A DNA stretch of 64,000 nt from Microbacterium luteum (GCF_015277875.1 NZ_CP063814.1:3348001-3412000); one strand, 5' to 3'. Positions 1-8,841 are shown, numbered from the stretch's first letter. The notes: generated from the sequence alone by a model not told the origin. Numbers and translations are program-made.

Positions 1-223
1 GTTGCACATTTCCCCACGTGGCTCGACGCCAGACCGGAATCACCGCTGATCCGATCAGCAGGGCTACCCCGGCGACGACAAGATACGCCCAGAACGGGAG
101 GTTGGCCTTCGTTGCTTCAGAGATCAGCGCGGGGACGCCCCAGACGATTACGGCGACGATAAGGCCACCGACGACATTCGCCGATAGCTGGCGGTCGTAC
201 CATTTCGACTGGTCCCCACTCAC
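1..223 (-). CDS. Partial two-helix membrane protein (C-terminus outside window)
   Basis: Reading leftward from a GTG at 223, with an in-frame TAA four codons upstream, there is an open frame that leaves the window after 74 codons. It has a short polar start (SGDQSKWYD), a hydrophobic stretch at about residues 17-34, a charged loop (SEATKAN) and a second hydrophobic stretch at about residues 44-64 followed by WRR. This is the pattern of two membrane helices joined by a short loop. No family is recognised. The next gene on the same strand ends about 200 bases upstream, so the two could be co-transcribed. The function is unknown and the gene is incomplete here. Confidence 0.6.
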   Translation of the reverse strand, partial: MSGDQSKWYDRQLSANVVGGLIVAVIVWGVPALISEATKANLPFWAYLVVAGVALLIGSAVIPVWRRATWGNVQ

Positions 224-427
224 CGCGCCAGATTACTGGAGTGGTGGCGTCCCACTGAGCGTCAGGAAATATTGGCCCACCTTGGCGTGGAGGAGCGAAC
301 GACTCCTAAGCGGTCTCTCGCTTCTCGATTTCCTTCAGGGGCATGCCCGCTATCGTCGGCGCGCATGTCGGTTGGCAAGCGTGCGCGCAGTCCAAACGTT
401 GCGGCGGAAAGTGGAAGTGTCGCCCCT

Positions 428-2182
428 TCAATCTGCGGCGTGTGGAGGGAGACGAACGCCGGCCTCGGCGAGTCGGGCCGCTCGTAGCGCTTTGGGCTCC
501 GGCGGCCAACTCGCCATTTCGAGTGTTGCAGCGAATTGGCTGTAGCTCTCCGCCCGCGTGAAGAAGAGGTCATTGTGTCCGAGTCGCAACAACTCACGGG
601 AGTCGCTTCTCGGTGTGAAGACCAGCTCTGGCATTAGCACGAACCCGTCGATTTCGTAGCCGGAGAAGTCATAGTTATCTCCGACGGGGTTCTTGGTCAG
701 CGTGGCGATTCGGTCCTGCCATTGATCCAGCGCCTTGTTGAGCCGGTCGGTCCCACTCCGCACCGCGGCGTGCTCGCCGGCGAGGTAGTCGACGGCAGTA
801 AGGAACCGCTTGCAGGAAATTAGGAAGAGCTTGGTGCCGACAACGAGCAGAGCGTCGGCGTCGGTTACTACCGATCCGTTCAGGCGGAGTTCCTTGCCGC
901 GCATTGGGCGGAGCTCAGCGGACGGAGCGAGAACGCTTCCATCGATGAGCTCCTGGACGACGAGCTCGAATTGCGCCCCGGTCAGATTCGATATCAGGCC
1001 TCCACTCGGCGACAGTTTGAGTCCCTGCGTCACGTGCCACGCGTACGCCCACGCGTCGACCAGAGTCCTTCCCTCGTGGTCCTGGAGGACTGGTCCAGGA
1101 AAGCTGCGTCGACCCGCTTCGTACAGGCCCTGGACGTGATCCATGACCTCGCCCGGGGTGAGGCTGCTTTGGCCATGGGCTGACAACCACTTCGAAACAT
1201 CCACATCTCCGAGGGCGGCCGCGACTTGTGCTTCCAGGTCTTCTGTTGGGAGCGACATGAGTCCAAGGCGGGGCAGAGTCCGTCCAGCGTCGTTGTCGGC
1301 GAACATGACGCACCGGAGGAGGGTGTTGCCGAAGACAATCAGCGATACGACCCGTGCAGGATTGTCGAACGACGCGAGCACATCGTGCCGCTCGAGGACC
1401 ATGTACTTCTCGTCCCCTGTGGTGAAGGCCCTGACCGTGAACTGCACGGCATCTTCGGTTGTCGCTGCAGCGGCGTAAGGTCCATCCCAGGTCTCGTCGA
1501 GCGCGTACCCGTGCGTGAAGCGGAATGCGACGAGCATCGGCGGGTCGCCCTCGAACGAGTCGACGTCGATCTTATTCAGACGGATCTCATCGTCAGCGGA
1601 AGACCAGGAGGTGCGGACGTCGAATTCGTGGAGAGCATCGAGCAGTGCGTCGCTGTCGACGACGGCAGGGCGGCGCGTGCTCTGGACCTTGTACTTGACG
1701 CCTTTGGAAGCGCTGCGAATTGCGCCCTCTAGCTCGTCGACCAATCGGACGAGCGCCATGAACTTTGCCAACTTCGCTGAGACGGCGATCGGAACGGTTT
1801 CGGCCATCGCGTCGAGCCTGTCGCCGCGAGCGGTGCCGACAAGGTTCTCCGCAATACGTTGTCTCGAGTCGCCTTGGGTATCCGTCGTACCTGATTCTGC
1901 GAAGGTCAAAGCGTGAGGGGTGAGCCTACGAATGAGATGTAGCCATGTCGCTGAGTCGTAGGCCGCGGCAACTTCCGTCGCAGCAGTCACAATCCCTTGG
2001 CGAAGCGCGATCATGTAGTCGAACGCTGGCGCCCCTTCGAGTACAACGCCGTCCTCAACCGCAGGCAGCGCGGCGCGCAGGGCCTGAGTCGCCGCCTCGG
2101 CGGCGGACGAGTAGCACCGTACGAATGCCTCATCGAATGCGTTAAAGCCTGCCCGTGTCTGCGGGCCCGCGTGCGTGGGCAT
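428..2182 (-). CDS. Large protein with C-terminal PD-(D/E)XK nuclease-like domain
   Basis: The frame stays open upstream to 2407, but the first 75 codons there are Arg/Pro-rich and read like non-coding sequence. The ATG at 2182 (MPTHAGPQTRAGF) gives a sensible 584-residue protein. Most of it is unrecognised. Residues about 398-465 hold a nuclease-like pattern: a Glu-bearing helix (GAQFELVVQEL), then TDADALLVV on a strand, then LFLISCKR. This spacing resembles the E...D...(E/Q)xK core of Mrr/NERD-type nucleases. The residue two before the Lys is Ser rather than Glu or Gln, so activity is uncertain. It may be a defence or DNA-processing protein. I have no firm family assignment. Confidence 0.6.
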   Translation of the reverse strand: MPTHAGPQTRAGFNAFDEAFVRCYSSAAEAATQALRAALPAVEDGVVLEGAPAFDYMIALRQGIVTAATEVAAAYDSATWLHLIRRLTPHALTFAESGTTDTQGDSRQRIAENLVGTARGDRLDAMAETVPIAVSAKLAKFMALVRLVDELEGAIRSASKGVKYKVQSTRRPAVVDSDALLDALHEFDVRTSWSSADDEIRLNKIDVDSFEGDPPMLVAFRFTHGYALDETWDGPYAAAATTEDAVQFTVRAFTTGDEKYMVLERHDVLASFDNPARVVSLIVFGNTLLRCVMFADNDAGRTLPRLGLMSLPTEDLEAQVAAALGDVDVSKWLSAHGQSSLTPGEVMDHVQGLYEAGRRSFPGPVLQDHEGRTLVDAWAYAWHVTQGLKLSPSGGLISNLTGAQFELVVQELIDGSVLAPSAELRPMRGKELRLNGSVVTDADALLVVGTKLFLISCKRFLTAVDYLAGEHAAVRSGTDRLNKALDQWQDRIATLTKNPVGDNYDFSGYEIDGFVLMPELVFTPRSDSRELLRLGHNDLFFTRAESYSQFAATLEMASWPPEPKALRAARLAEAGVRLPPHAAD

Positions 2183-2699
2183 AGGAGTCGCCGCAGACGG
2201 CGCCGGCGGCGGAACCAGCCGGGGCAACGCGCGCAGATCGGGGCGACGAAATGAGTCTCCTTGGGCCACCTCCACATCATGACGCACAGCCTCGTCAAGG
2301 CGAGCGTGTCGTCGCCCGATCGGTGCGCGATTGCCGTCACGGGCCAGGTCCCGTCGCCCACCGCGCGGTTGCGGCCTGCAATTCAGACGCAGCCGTCGTG
2401 CACGCAAGCCGGTGCCTCAACGAGCGTTCTCTTGATCGGACACGCTTCAATTCCGACGTCACCGCATCAAGGGGTCGGATTCTCACAAACCCCGCCCGGG
2501 TGGACTCTCGCTTGCCGGGGCCTTTGCGCGCAGGAGTCGTGGCGCTGCTGTAGGTTCCCGCTCGAGATGGCGGATAACCCCAGGGATTCCACGCTAGTTG
2601 GCGGTGGTCCCGGACTCAGGATTCCACGGGAAATGGCGGATTCCTACACCGCTCTCTGACGCGCCGACCCTGTCTGGTCAGCGGCCTGTCACGCCTGGA
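2183..2699. other. Intergenic region, no gene seen
   Basis: About 500 bases lie between the nuclease-like gene and the IS256-type element. The near-repeat GGATTCCACG occurs twice (around 2584 and 2620) next to similar GATGGCGGAT/AATGGCGGAT strings. This suggests decayed mobile-element ends, but no coding region can be supported. Confidence 0.4.
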
Positions 2700-4104
2700 G
2701 TCCCGCGGGGTGGTGGTCTTTCGGGCCCGCGGCGTCGTGACCGCGACGGGGTGAGCCATCGTGCGATGGTCAGTGAGAACGACCAAGAACTCACACAGAA
2801 AGACGACACCGCACGATGGCTCTTGACCAGTCTGCCCTCCTCGAGCTGCTCGGGGAACTGAAGCTCACCGGCACCACCGACCGCATCCGAGCCGCGACCG
2901 AGCGGCTCTACCAGGAGCTGATCGACGCGGAGACAGCCGCATTCATCGGCGCCGCCCCCTACGAGCGCACGAGCGAGCGCACGACTACCCGCAACGGTTC
3001 CCGGCCGCGGGTGCTGTCGACCACGGCTGGGGATCTGGAGTTGCGGATCCCGAAGTTGCGGCAGGGGTCGTTCTTCCCGTCGCTGCTGGAGCGGCGCCGC
3101 CGGGTCGACCAAGCCTTGTTCGCGGTCGTGATGGAGGCCTACCTCCACGGCGTCTCAACCCGGAAGGTCGATGACCTCGTCAAAGCGCTCGGCGCTGACA
3201 CTGGCATCTCGAAGTCCGAGGTGTCCCGCATCTGCCAAGGGCTCGACGCCGAGGTCGCATCGTTCCGCGACCGCTCGCTGTCTGACATCGCCTACCCCTA
3301 CGTGTTCCTCGACGCGACCTACTGCAAGGTCCGCATCGACCACCGTGTCGTGTCCCAGGCGGTCGTCGTCGCGATCGGCGTCGCCGCTGACGGGCGGCGG
3401 GTCGTGCTGGGCTTCGATGTCGGAGACAGCGAGACCGAGGAGTTCTGGAAGCAGTTCCTGCGCTCGTTGAAGACACGAGGTCTGGGCGGGGTGAAGCTGG
3501 TGATCTCCGACGCCCACGCCGGACTGAAGAAGGCCGCAGCGACCGTGTTGCAGGGCGCCGCCTGGCAGCGCTGCCGCGTCCACTTCATGCGCAACGTCCT
3601 GACCGCCCTCCCGAAGGGCCGGCAGGAGATGGTCGCCAGCGTGATCCGCACGATCTTCGCCCAACCCGACGCCGAGCACATCGATGCCCAGTTCGACGAA
3701 GTCGTGCGCATGATCGAGCGCGTCCACCCCAAGACCGCCGTGATGCTCACCGACGCCCGTGACGACATCCTCGCGTTCAAAGCGTTCCCCGCCCGGCATT
3801 GGCGACAGATCTGGTCCACGAACCCGCTGGAACGCCTCAATCGGGAGATCAAGCGCCGCACCGACGTCGTTGGCGTGTTCCCGAACAACGCCGCCCTGCT
3901 CCGCCTGGCCGGCTCCGTCCTCGTCGAGCAACACGACGAATGGGAAGCCGCCGACCGCCGCTACTTCTCCGAAGCCTCCATGACCGAGCTCACCGCGACC
4001 ACCCCCACCATCGACGAGGCGGTGATACTCCCCGAGATCACCGCCGCCTAAACTAACGACAGCTGATCATCGCAACGAAGCGAAAGACCACCACTCAAAC
4101 GGAC
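2700..4104 (+). mobile_element. IS256-family insertion sequence (copy A)
   Basis: The transposase gene is bracketed by imperfect 24-bp inverted repeats. The left one (2700-2723) and the reverse complement of the right one (4081-4104) share GTCC at the outer end and GTGGTGGTCTTTCG at the inner end. The total length of about 1.4 kb is normal for IS256. I could not see a convincing 8-9 bp target duplication. The right end stops six bases before the 232-bp duplicated fragment at 4111. Confidence 0.8.
2816..4051 (+). CDS. IS256-family transposase
   Basis: A 411-residue mutator-type transposase at the usual family length. The DDE residues are visible as DATYCKVR (first Asp), SDAHAGLKKA (second Asp) and NPLERLNREIKRR (Glu), with the family's CRVHFMRN motif between them. 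It catalyses copy-out/paste-in transposition of its own element. It looks intact. The second IS256-type transposase at 33.7 kb has the same layout but a clearly different sequence, so the two are separate acquisitions rather than recent copies. Confidence 0.93.
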   Translation: MALDQSALLELLGELKLTGTTDRIRAATERLYQELIDAETAAFIGAAPYERTSERTTTRNGSRPRVLSTTAGDLELRIPKLRQGSFFPSLLERRRRVDQALFAVVMEAYLHGVSTRKVDDLVKALGADTGISKSEVSRICQGLDAEVASFRDRSLSDIAYPYVFLDATYCKVRIDHRVVSQAVVVAIGVAADGRRVVLGFDVGDSETEEFWKQFLRSLKTRGLGGVKLVISDAHAGLKKAAATVLQGAAWQRCRVHFMRNVLTALPKGRQEMVASVIRTIFAQPDAEHIDAQFDEVVRMIERVHPKTAVMLTDARDDILAFKAFPARHWRQIWSTNPLERLNREIKRRTDVVGVFPNNAALLRLAGSVLVEQHDEWEAADRRYFSEASMTELTATTPTIDEAVILPEITAA

Positions 4105-4110
4105 GCGGCC

Positions 4111-4342
4111 CTACCGGGAGTCGAAGGTCCGAGTCTCGGAACGGCACCGGCGCCAGGTTGTCGTCGAGATCACGTTCGCTTCCCCCCATGACCTCATCCG
4201 GTGGGAGGACAGTAAGGAGCGGCAGGCGCACCTGCAACAGGCCGTGCCGCTCACGATCGGGCAGGCCCGTCCACTGACTCCGGACGCCCTCACCGGTGCA
4301 ATCCCGACGGCCGGTCCCGCGCGCCCGCGGTGGTGGACGGCG
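4111..4342 (+). repeat. 232-bp exact copy of an internal part of the 35.2-kb gene
   Basis: By eye, bases 4111-4342 match 35325-35556 without a mismatch. The copied stretch encodes the middle of the ABM-like membrane protein, from YRESKVRV to PRWWTA. It lacks the start and both membrane helices, so it is a dead fragment. It begins six bases after the end of the IS256-type element. Confidence 0.93.
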
Positions 4343-4358
4343 CGATAACGCTGCACCC

Positions 4359-4392
4359 GAGCGCCCCGCCGAGACGATCCGGCGGGGCGCTC
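4359..4392. terminator. Strong GC hairpin, probable terminator
   Basis: A perfect 12-bp stem, GAGCGCCCCGCC and its complement, surrounds a 10-base loop. It has no long T-run. It lies just past the duplicated fragment and could end leftward transcription of the MFS/ArsR operon or rightward read-through from the IS. Confidence 0.6.
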
Positions 4393-4564
4393 CCGTGTCC
4401 ACCCCCCGGTGTAGGAACCGCTCAGAGATGTCCACGACGACTCGACGAGACCGAGGAATCGCGGCTAAAGTGTCCGCGTCCAACGCGTGTGTCTACTCCT
4501 CGAGTTGTCCATCGCGGTTCGAGCTGACGACACCCGCCAGAAACATGTGCTCGCAGCTCATCGT

Positions 4565-5788
4565 TTACAGAGTGGTGACGACGGTACCTGCTGGTTTGTA
4601 CAGCACAGCCAAGGCGGTAACGCCGACGATGGCGAATCCGAGCAGCGCGCTAGCCGCGATGGGCAGTCCAATGACACCGAGCCAGCCCGCGATCGGGTAG
4701 CTAACCAGAAAGCAGCCGTGCGAAAGTGCGAATTGTGCGGTGTATACCAGGTTGCGGTTAGCGGGGGTGGACGCGTCGGCTAGAAGCCGTGACGAAGGGG
4801 TGTTAATCAGCGAGGTACTGGCACCGAGCAACGCCCAGGTGGCAAGCAGCATCCACCAGCCCTCTCCCGTGGTCGTGGCGATAATCGTCATCGCGATGGC
4901 CGCGATCAGACCCGAAACAAGCGTCCAGGCACCGATGCTCATGGCGCACAAGACACCGATGCGGTCGACGATCCACGGGACGTTGAGGGCAATGATCAGG
5001 GAACCGACCCCATACGCGCCGAGGGCGAGGGCGAGGGCGGTGTCATCCAGGTCGAACACGCCTTTGGTGTAGACGACGGAGTTGACCAGGACGATAGCGG
5101 TGCCGGCCGCGACGACCACGTTGGCGGCCATCAGGAAGCGGAGGCTGGGCGTGCGGGCGAACACGCGCAGCCCGGTTGGCAGCCGCTCCCAGAACGTGCC
5201 GGTGGACGCATCGGGTACGTGTGCGGGAAGGCGGGCGATGAGGACGAGGGTGGCGGAGGCGGCGAAGCCGACGGCGGTGCCCACGAACAGGTTGTTGTAG
5301 CTGATCACGGCAAGTAGGGCTGCGGCGATGACGGGGCTGAGGATCGAGTCGAGATCGTAGGCGAGGCGTGACAGCGCGAGGGCACGAGTGTACTGCTGGG
5401 GGTCGGGCAGCACGCTCGGGATGAGTGATTGGAAGGCGGGGGTGAAGGTCGCGGACGCGGACTGCAGCACGAACACGAGCACGTAGATCTGCCAGGTGTC
5501 CTGGACGAAGGGCAGGGTGAACGCGATCGCGAGTCGAACGGCGTCGGCGCCGACCAGAACGGCCTTCTTGGGGAGCCTGTCCACGAGCGCTGCAACCAGG
5601 GGTGCGACGCCGACGTAGGCGACCATCTTGATCGTCAACGCGGTGCCGAGCACCGATCCGGCGGCATCTCCGGCGATCTCGAACGCGAGCAGTCCGAGGG
5701 CAACGGTGAGCAGGCCGGTGCCGACAAGGGCGATGACCTGGGCGAAGAACAGCGCCCGGTAGGTGCCGTTGCGTAAGACGGTGATCAT
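4565..5788 (-). CDS. MFS exporter, NreB/EntS-like, probably metal efflux
   Basis: A 407-residue protein made almost entirely of hydrophobic segments compatible with 12 membrane helices. The loop after helix 2 (ALVDRLPKKAVLVGADAVR) matches the MFS motif A region of the MFS_3 group, which includes the nickel exporter NreB and the siderophore exporter EntS. The start ATG overlaps the stop of the upstream ArsR-type regulator by four bases (ATGA), so the two genes are translationally coupled. A metal-sensing repressor as operon partner suggests export of a metal ion such as Ni, Co or Zn. The substrate is inferred only. Confidence 0.8.
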   Translation of the reverse strand: MITVLRNGTYRALFFAQVIALVGTGLLTVALGLLAFEIAGDAAGSVLGTALTIKMVAYVGVAPLVAALVDRLPKKAVLVGADAVRLAIAFTLPFVQDTWQIYVLVFVLQSASATFTPAFQSLIPSVLPDPQQYTRALALSRLAYDLDSILSPVIAAALLAVISYNNLFVGTAVGFAASATLVLIARLPAHVPDASTGTFWERLPTGLRVFARTPSLRFLMAANVVVAAGTAIVLVNSVVYTKGVFDLDDTALALALGAYGVGSLIIALNVPWIVDRIGVLCAMSIGAWTLVSGLIAAIAMTIIATTTGEGWWMLLATWALLGASTSLINTPSSRLLADASTPANRNLVYTAQFALSHGCFLVSYPIAGWLGVIGLPIAASALLGFAIVGVTALAVLYKPAGTVVTTL

Positions 5789-6165
5789 GGCGCCACAGGG
5801 CGGCTGGCGTCGGCTCCGGCGTGGTGGTGCGGGGCGGCGCCACCGAGGGAGTGCTCGGCTTGGAAGATCGCGTCCGTGACCAGCTGGCGCGCGTGTTCGT
5901 CGGCGAGGGCGTAGAACACGCGGGTGCCGTCTTGTCGGGTGGTGACCATACGGGCCAGGCGCAGCTTGGCGAGATGCTGGGAGACGGCGGCGGGTGACTT
6001 GTCGACGATGTCGGCGATGTGGTTCACGGACAACTCCCCGGCTCCCTCGAGCGCGAGGATGATCCGCACGCGGGTGGCGTCAGCGAGCATCGCGAAGACC
6101 TCGACGGCGAGCTCTACGTAGAGGCTGTCGGGGTCGCGGCCGCATGTCACGTTATCTGCATTCAT
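5785..6165 (-). CDS. ArsR/SmtB-family metal-responsive repressor
   Basis: A 126-residue winged-helix repressor. The recognition region reads DIVDKSPAAVSQHLAKLRLA. The last helix carries DEHARQLVTDAIFQAEH, which fits the alpha-5 D-x-H...E-H metal site of the SmtB/CzrA/NmtR group. No Cys pair is seen in the recognition helix (CxC, as in ArsR/CadC), so As/Cd sensing is unlikely. The tail is His-rich (APHHHAGAD), as in Ni/Co sensors such as NmtR. Zn, Ni or Co is the likely effector. It is the first gene of a two-gene operon with the MFS exporter and probably controls that operon. Confidence 0.85.
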   Translation of the reverse strand: MNADNVTCGRDPDSLYVELAVEVFAMLADATRVRIILALEGAGELSVNHIADIVDKSPAAVSQHLAKLRLARMVTTRQDGTRVFYALADEHARQLVTDAIFQAEHSLGGAAPHHHAGADASRPVAP

Positions 6166-6173
6166 ACGCAGAT
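6154..6173 (-). promoter_or_regulatory. Possible ArsR/SmtB operator at the repressor start codon
   Basis: ATCTGC and GCAGAT face each other across eight bases, over the start codon of the ArsR-type gene. The position suits autoregulation. The spacing differs from the classical 12-2-12 site, so this is tentative. Confidence 0.35.
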
Positions 6174-6213
6174 TCTTCCATATGGAGGGATGGCTCGCCG
6201 CTGACGATGATGC

Positions 6214-6819
6214 TCAGTCGAGGTGGCGGGCGCGGTGCAGGAGCGCGTCCATGCCGAATTCAAGGTGTGCGGCGGCGTTGTCGTCGAGGAAGAGATCGCG
6301 GACGCTGGTGAGTGCGGGGAACGAATGTGCGGCGAGTTCCTGCTCGAAGCGGTGGGCGCCGTCCTCGGGGGTGGTCTGTTCTTCGTGGACGAGTCCGACC
6401 ACGAGGTAGTTGAGGCTCCAGAAGGTGGTGACGGCGAGGTCGGGGTCGACGCCGGCATCGAGCAGCGCGGCAATCACCGCCTCCCCTAGCCGCAGGGTGT
6501 TGGTTTCGGAGACCCTCGTACCCGAGACGAGATGTGCGCCGTCGCGGTGGTTCAGAAGGACCTGGCGGTAGCGGCGGAAGATCTCTTTGACCCGGTCGAT
6601 CGGCGGGTGTGGGAGGTCGTCGAAGGAGAGCTCGCCGAGAATGGCGTCTGCCATCAGGTCGAAGAGGCGCGCTTTGCTCCCCACCTGCAGCGACACCGAG
6701 TTGAGGTGAACGTCGAGATGTCGGGCGATCCCACGGAGGGTGATGGCGTCCGCCCCGCCGCGATCGAGCAGGGCCAAGGCGGCGTGGATGACGTCGCGGC
6801 GGGATAGTCGGTCGGCCAC
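6214..6819 (-). CDS. TetR-family repressor of the divergent CDF exporter
   Basis: A 201-residue TetR-type regulator. The N-terminal HTH spans about residues 24-50 (TLRGIARHLDVHLNSVSLQVGS). The C-terminal half resembles the tetracycline-repressor ligand domain. It is transcribed away from the CDF gene, and the 94-bp gap between them holds three near-identical palindromes. The simplest reading is that it represses itself and the exporter. The ligand is unknown. TetR-type control of a CDF transporter is less usual than ArsR or CzrA control. Confidence 0.87.
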   Translation of the reverse strand: MADRLSRRDVIHAALALLDRGGADAITLRGIARHLDVHLNSVSLQVGSKARLFDLMADAILGELSFDDLPHPPIDRVKEIFRRYRQVLLNHRDGAHLVSGTRVSETNTLRLGEAVIAALLDAGVDPDLAVTTFWSLNYLVVGLVHEEQTTPEDGAHRFEQELAAHSFPALTSVRDLFLDDNAAAHLEFGMDALLHRARHLD

Positions 6820-6836
6820 AGGTCTCTCCTCCGAGC

Positions 6837-6898
6837 TTGGTCAGTGACCAACACTGTAGTATCTTGGTCACCGATCAAGGAAATTGGTCACTGACCAA
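6837..6898. promoter_or_regulatory. Three tandem TetR-type operators
   Basis: Three 15-bp sites sit between the divergent tetR and CDF genes: TTGGTCAGTGACCAA (6837-6851), TTGGTCACCGATCAA (6864-6878) and TTGGTCACTGACCAA (6884-6898). The first and third are perfect palindromes apart from the centre base and the middle one is degenerate. Centres are 27 and 20 bp apart. Confidence 0.85.
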
Positions 6899-6912
6899 GT
6901 AAGGAGTGGGAC

Positions 6913-7854
6913 ATGGGTGCGGGTCACAACCACGGTGCACCGACTACCGAGGCAGGAGCGCCCGGGGATCACCGAGCACGACTGTGGATCGCGTTCGGCC
7001 TGACGGCGACGATCGTGATCGCGCAGGCGATCGGTTCCATCGTCACCGGCAGCCTGGCGCTGCTGACGGACACCGCACACGCGATCACCGACGCGTCCGG
7101 TCTGCTGGTCGCGCTGATCGCGGCGACGCTGATGCTGCGGCCGGCTAATCCGAAGCGGACCTGGGGATTCCGACGCATCGAGGTGATCGCCGCACTCGGG
7201 CAGGCCGCACTGCTGCTGGTGGTGGGCACTTACGCCGCCGTCGAAGGTATCCGACGCCTGTTCGAGCCGCCGGAGGTCGCCGCGGGAGAGATGCTCGTGT
7301 TCGGCATCGTCGGCCTCGCGGCGAATGTGATCGCGATCGTGATCCTCTCCTCGAGCCGCGGCGCGAACTTCAATATGCGGGCAGCGTTCCTGGAGGTGAT
7401 CAACGATGCACTCGGCTCGCTCGGGGTGATCGTGGCCGCGATTGTGATCGCCACGACCGGGTTCCAGCAGGCCGACGCGATTGCAGGGCTCCTGATCGCG
7501 GGACTGATCGTGCCGCGCGCGATCATTTTGATGCGCGACACCACCCGGGTGCTCATGGAGTTCACCCCTGCCGGGCTCGACTTGGACGAGGTACGCCGGC
7601 ACATCCTTGAGCTCGAACACGTCACCGACGTGCACGACCTGCACGCATCGACGGTCGCCACTGGCCTGCCCACCCTGACCGCGCATGTGGTGGTCGAGGA
7701 TGAGTGCTTCACCGACGGGCATGCCGCGGAGGTGTTGCACGAGGTACGCGAATGCGTGGCCGGTCACTTCCCGGTGTCGATTCAGCACTCGACCTTCCAG
7801 ATCGAGACCGCGCACCTCACCGAGGACGAGCCAGCCCTTGTCCGCCACCGCTGA
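6913..7854 (+). CDS. CDF-family cation efflux transporter
   Basis: A 313-residue cation diffusion facilitator of normal length. It has a His-containing N-terminus, six predicted helices and a cytoplasmic C-terminal domain. Helix 2 carries the metal motif HAITD (HxxxD). In helix 5, where Zn transporters have HxxxD, this protein has EVIND, so Glu replaces His. It exports a divalent metal, probably Zn, Co or Mn, by proton antiport. The helix-5 change suggests a specificity other than plain Zn. The start ATG is preceded by AAGGAG at a good distance and by the triple operator. Confidence 0.87.
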   Translation: MGAGHNHGAPTTEAGAPGDHRARLWIAFGLTATIVIAQAIGSIVTGSLALLTDTAHAITDASGLLVALIAATLMLRPANPKRTWGFRRIEVIAALGQAALLLVVGTYAAVEGIRRLFEPPEVAAGEMLVFGIVGLAANVIAIVILSSSRGANFNMRAAFLEVINDALGSLGVIVAAIVIATTGFQQADAIAGLLIAGLIVPRAIILMRDTTRVLMEFTPAGLDLDEVRRHILELEHVTDVHDLHASTVATGLPTLTAHVVVEDECFTDGHAAEVLHEVRECVAGHFPVSIQHSTFQIETAHLTEDEPALVRHR

Positions 7855-7899
7855 GCCGGGCCCCCCAGCGCCGCGGTAGCGGTCGGCGGAGGAAGGGTG

Positions 7900-8304
7900 T
7901 CAGAGCGTCGCGAGCAGGTTAGTGCAGGCCTGTTCACAGCGGCGGCAGGCGTCGGCGCAGACCCGGCAGTGCTCGTGCATGTCCGCGTGGGTGTCGCACT
8001 CGGCGGCGCATGCGGCGCACGCTGCGCGCAACGCCTCCAGCGCGGCACGAAGCACGGTGGTGTCCGTGCCGGTGTGGCGAGAGAGCAGGCGCGCGGTGGT
8101 GTCGCAGAGGTCGGCGCAATCCTGGTTCAGACGGATGCAGGTGGTCAGATCGGCGACCATCTCCTCGCTGAGACAGGCGTCGGCGCAGGTCGTACAAGCC
8201 TGGCCGCACTCGAGGCACGCGTCGATACAGGCCAGGAGCGCGTCTCGGTTGGCGATGTCGTTGGCTCGGGGGTGGGTGTCGAACATTTGGGCGGTGACGG
8301 TCAC
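7900..8304 (-). CDS. Cys-rich four-helix-bundle copper-storage protein (Csp3-like)
   Basis: A 134-residue protein with 17 Cys, most in CxxxC steps along helices (ACIDACLECGQACTTCADAC, CAACAAEC, CRVCADACRRC). This is the hallmark of the DUF326/Csp family, whose four-helix bundles hold many Cu(I) ions. No signal peptide is visible, so it fits the cytosolic Csp3 type. It is convergent with the CDF gene and divergent from the DUF6153 gene. Its likely job is to buffer copper alongside the export systems downstream. Confidence 0.88.
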   Translation of the reverse strand: MTVTAQMFDTHPRANDIANRDALLACIDACLECGQACTTCADACLSEEMVADLTTCIRLNQDCADLCDTTARLLSRHTGTDTTVLRAALEALRAACAACAAECDTHADMHEHCRVCADACRRCEQACTNLLATL

Positions 8305-8363
8305 GGCCTTCTCCTTTGAATCGGTGAGGGGGTTACGTTACGTCGCTGTTCCGGATGCCGGCG

Positions 8364-8375
8364 ACCCCCTTGGGT
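8364..8375. promoter_or_regulatory. Weak CsoR-like site between csp and DUF6153
   Basis: ACCC and GGGT face each other across four bases in the divergent gap. It resembles the stronger CsoR-type sites at 14691 and 22902 but is one base shorter in spacing, so it is only a possible operator. Confidence 0.3.
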
Positions 8376-8415
8376 TACGGTGCGGGGGTATGGTACGGAC
8401 GGTAGGCTGGACGGG

Positions 8416-8841
8416 ATGATCGGCCTGTCCGCGTTGCGCCTGCGGCTGCCGCACCCGGTGCGGTGGCTGGTTGCCGTGTGCTTCGCTGCAGCGGTCATCG
8501 TCGGGTTGATGGGGATGCACACGATCTCCTCGGGACACACCGCCCCTACGACCTCGGAGAATGTCGAGATGCCGGGCGGGGCACCTCACCACTCGTCGGC
8601 GCCCGCGACCGGCGATGAGGATGCGGAGGCGTGCGCGTCGTGCAGCCCGAGCGGGGGCCATGACGTTCTGATGATGATGTGCGTGCTGGCGTTGCTGGCA
8701 GCCGCCCTCGTGCTGCTGGTCCCCCGCGCCGCATGGTCGTCTGTGTGGGAGCGGCATGCATTGCGTCCGCCGGTGACGCGGTGCCGGCCGGCCCCGGACC
8801 GGCCTCCCTCACTCCTGGAGCTGTCGATCAGCCGAACGTGA
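8416..8841 (+). CDS. DUF6153-type small membrane protein
   Basis: The open frame begins at 8380, but the ATG at 8416 (MIGLSALRLRLPHPVRW) fits best. The 141-residue protein has one helix near the start, a Met/His/Cys-bearing extracellular stretch (GMHTISSGH, MPGGAPHHSS, CASCSPSGGHD) and a second helix, followed by a basic tail. This matches the DUF6153 family, often found in actinobacterial copper islands. The possible metal-binding residues face outside the membrane. A copper role is inferred from location and composition. Confidence 0.7.
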   Translation: MIGLSALRLRLPHPVRWLVAVCFAAAVIVGLMGMHTISSGHTAPTTSENVEMPGGAPHHSSAPATGDEDAEACASCSPSGGHDVLMMMCVLALLAAALVLLVPRAAWSSVWERHALRPPVTRCRPAPDRPPSLLELSISRT

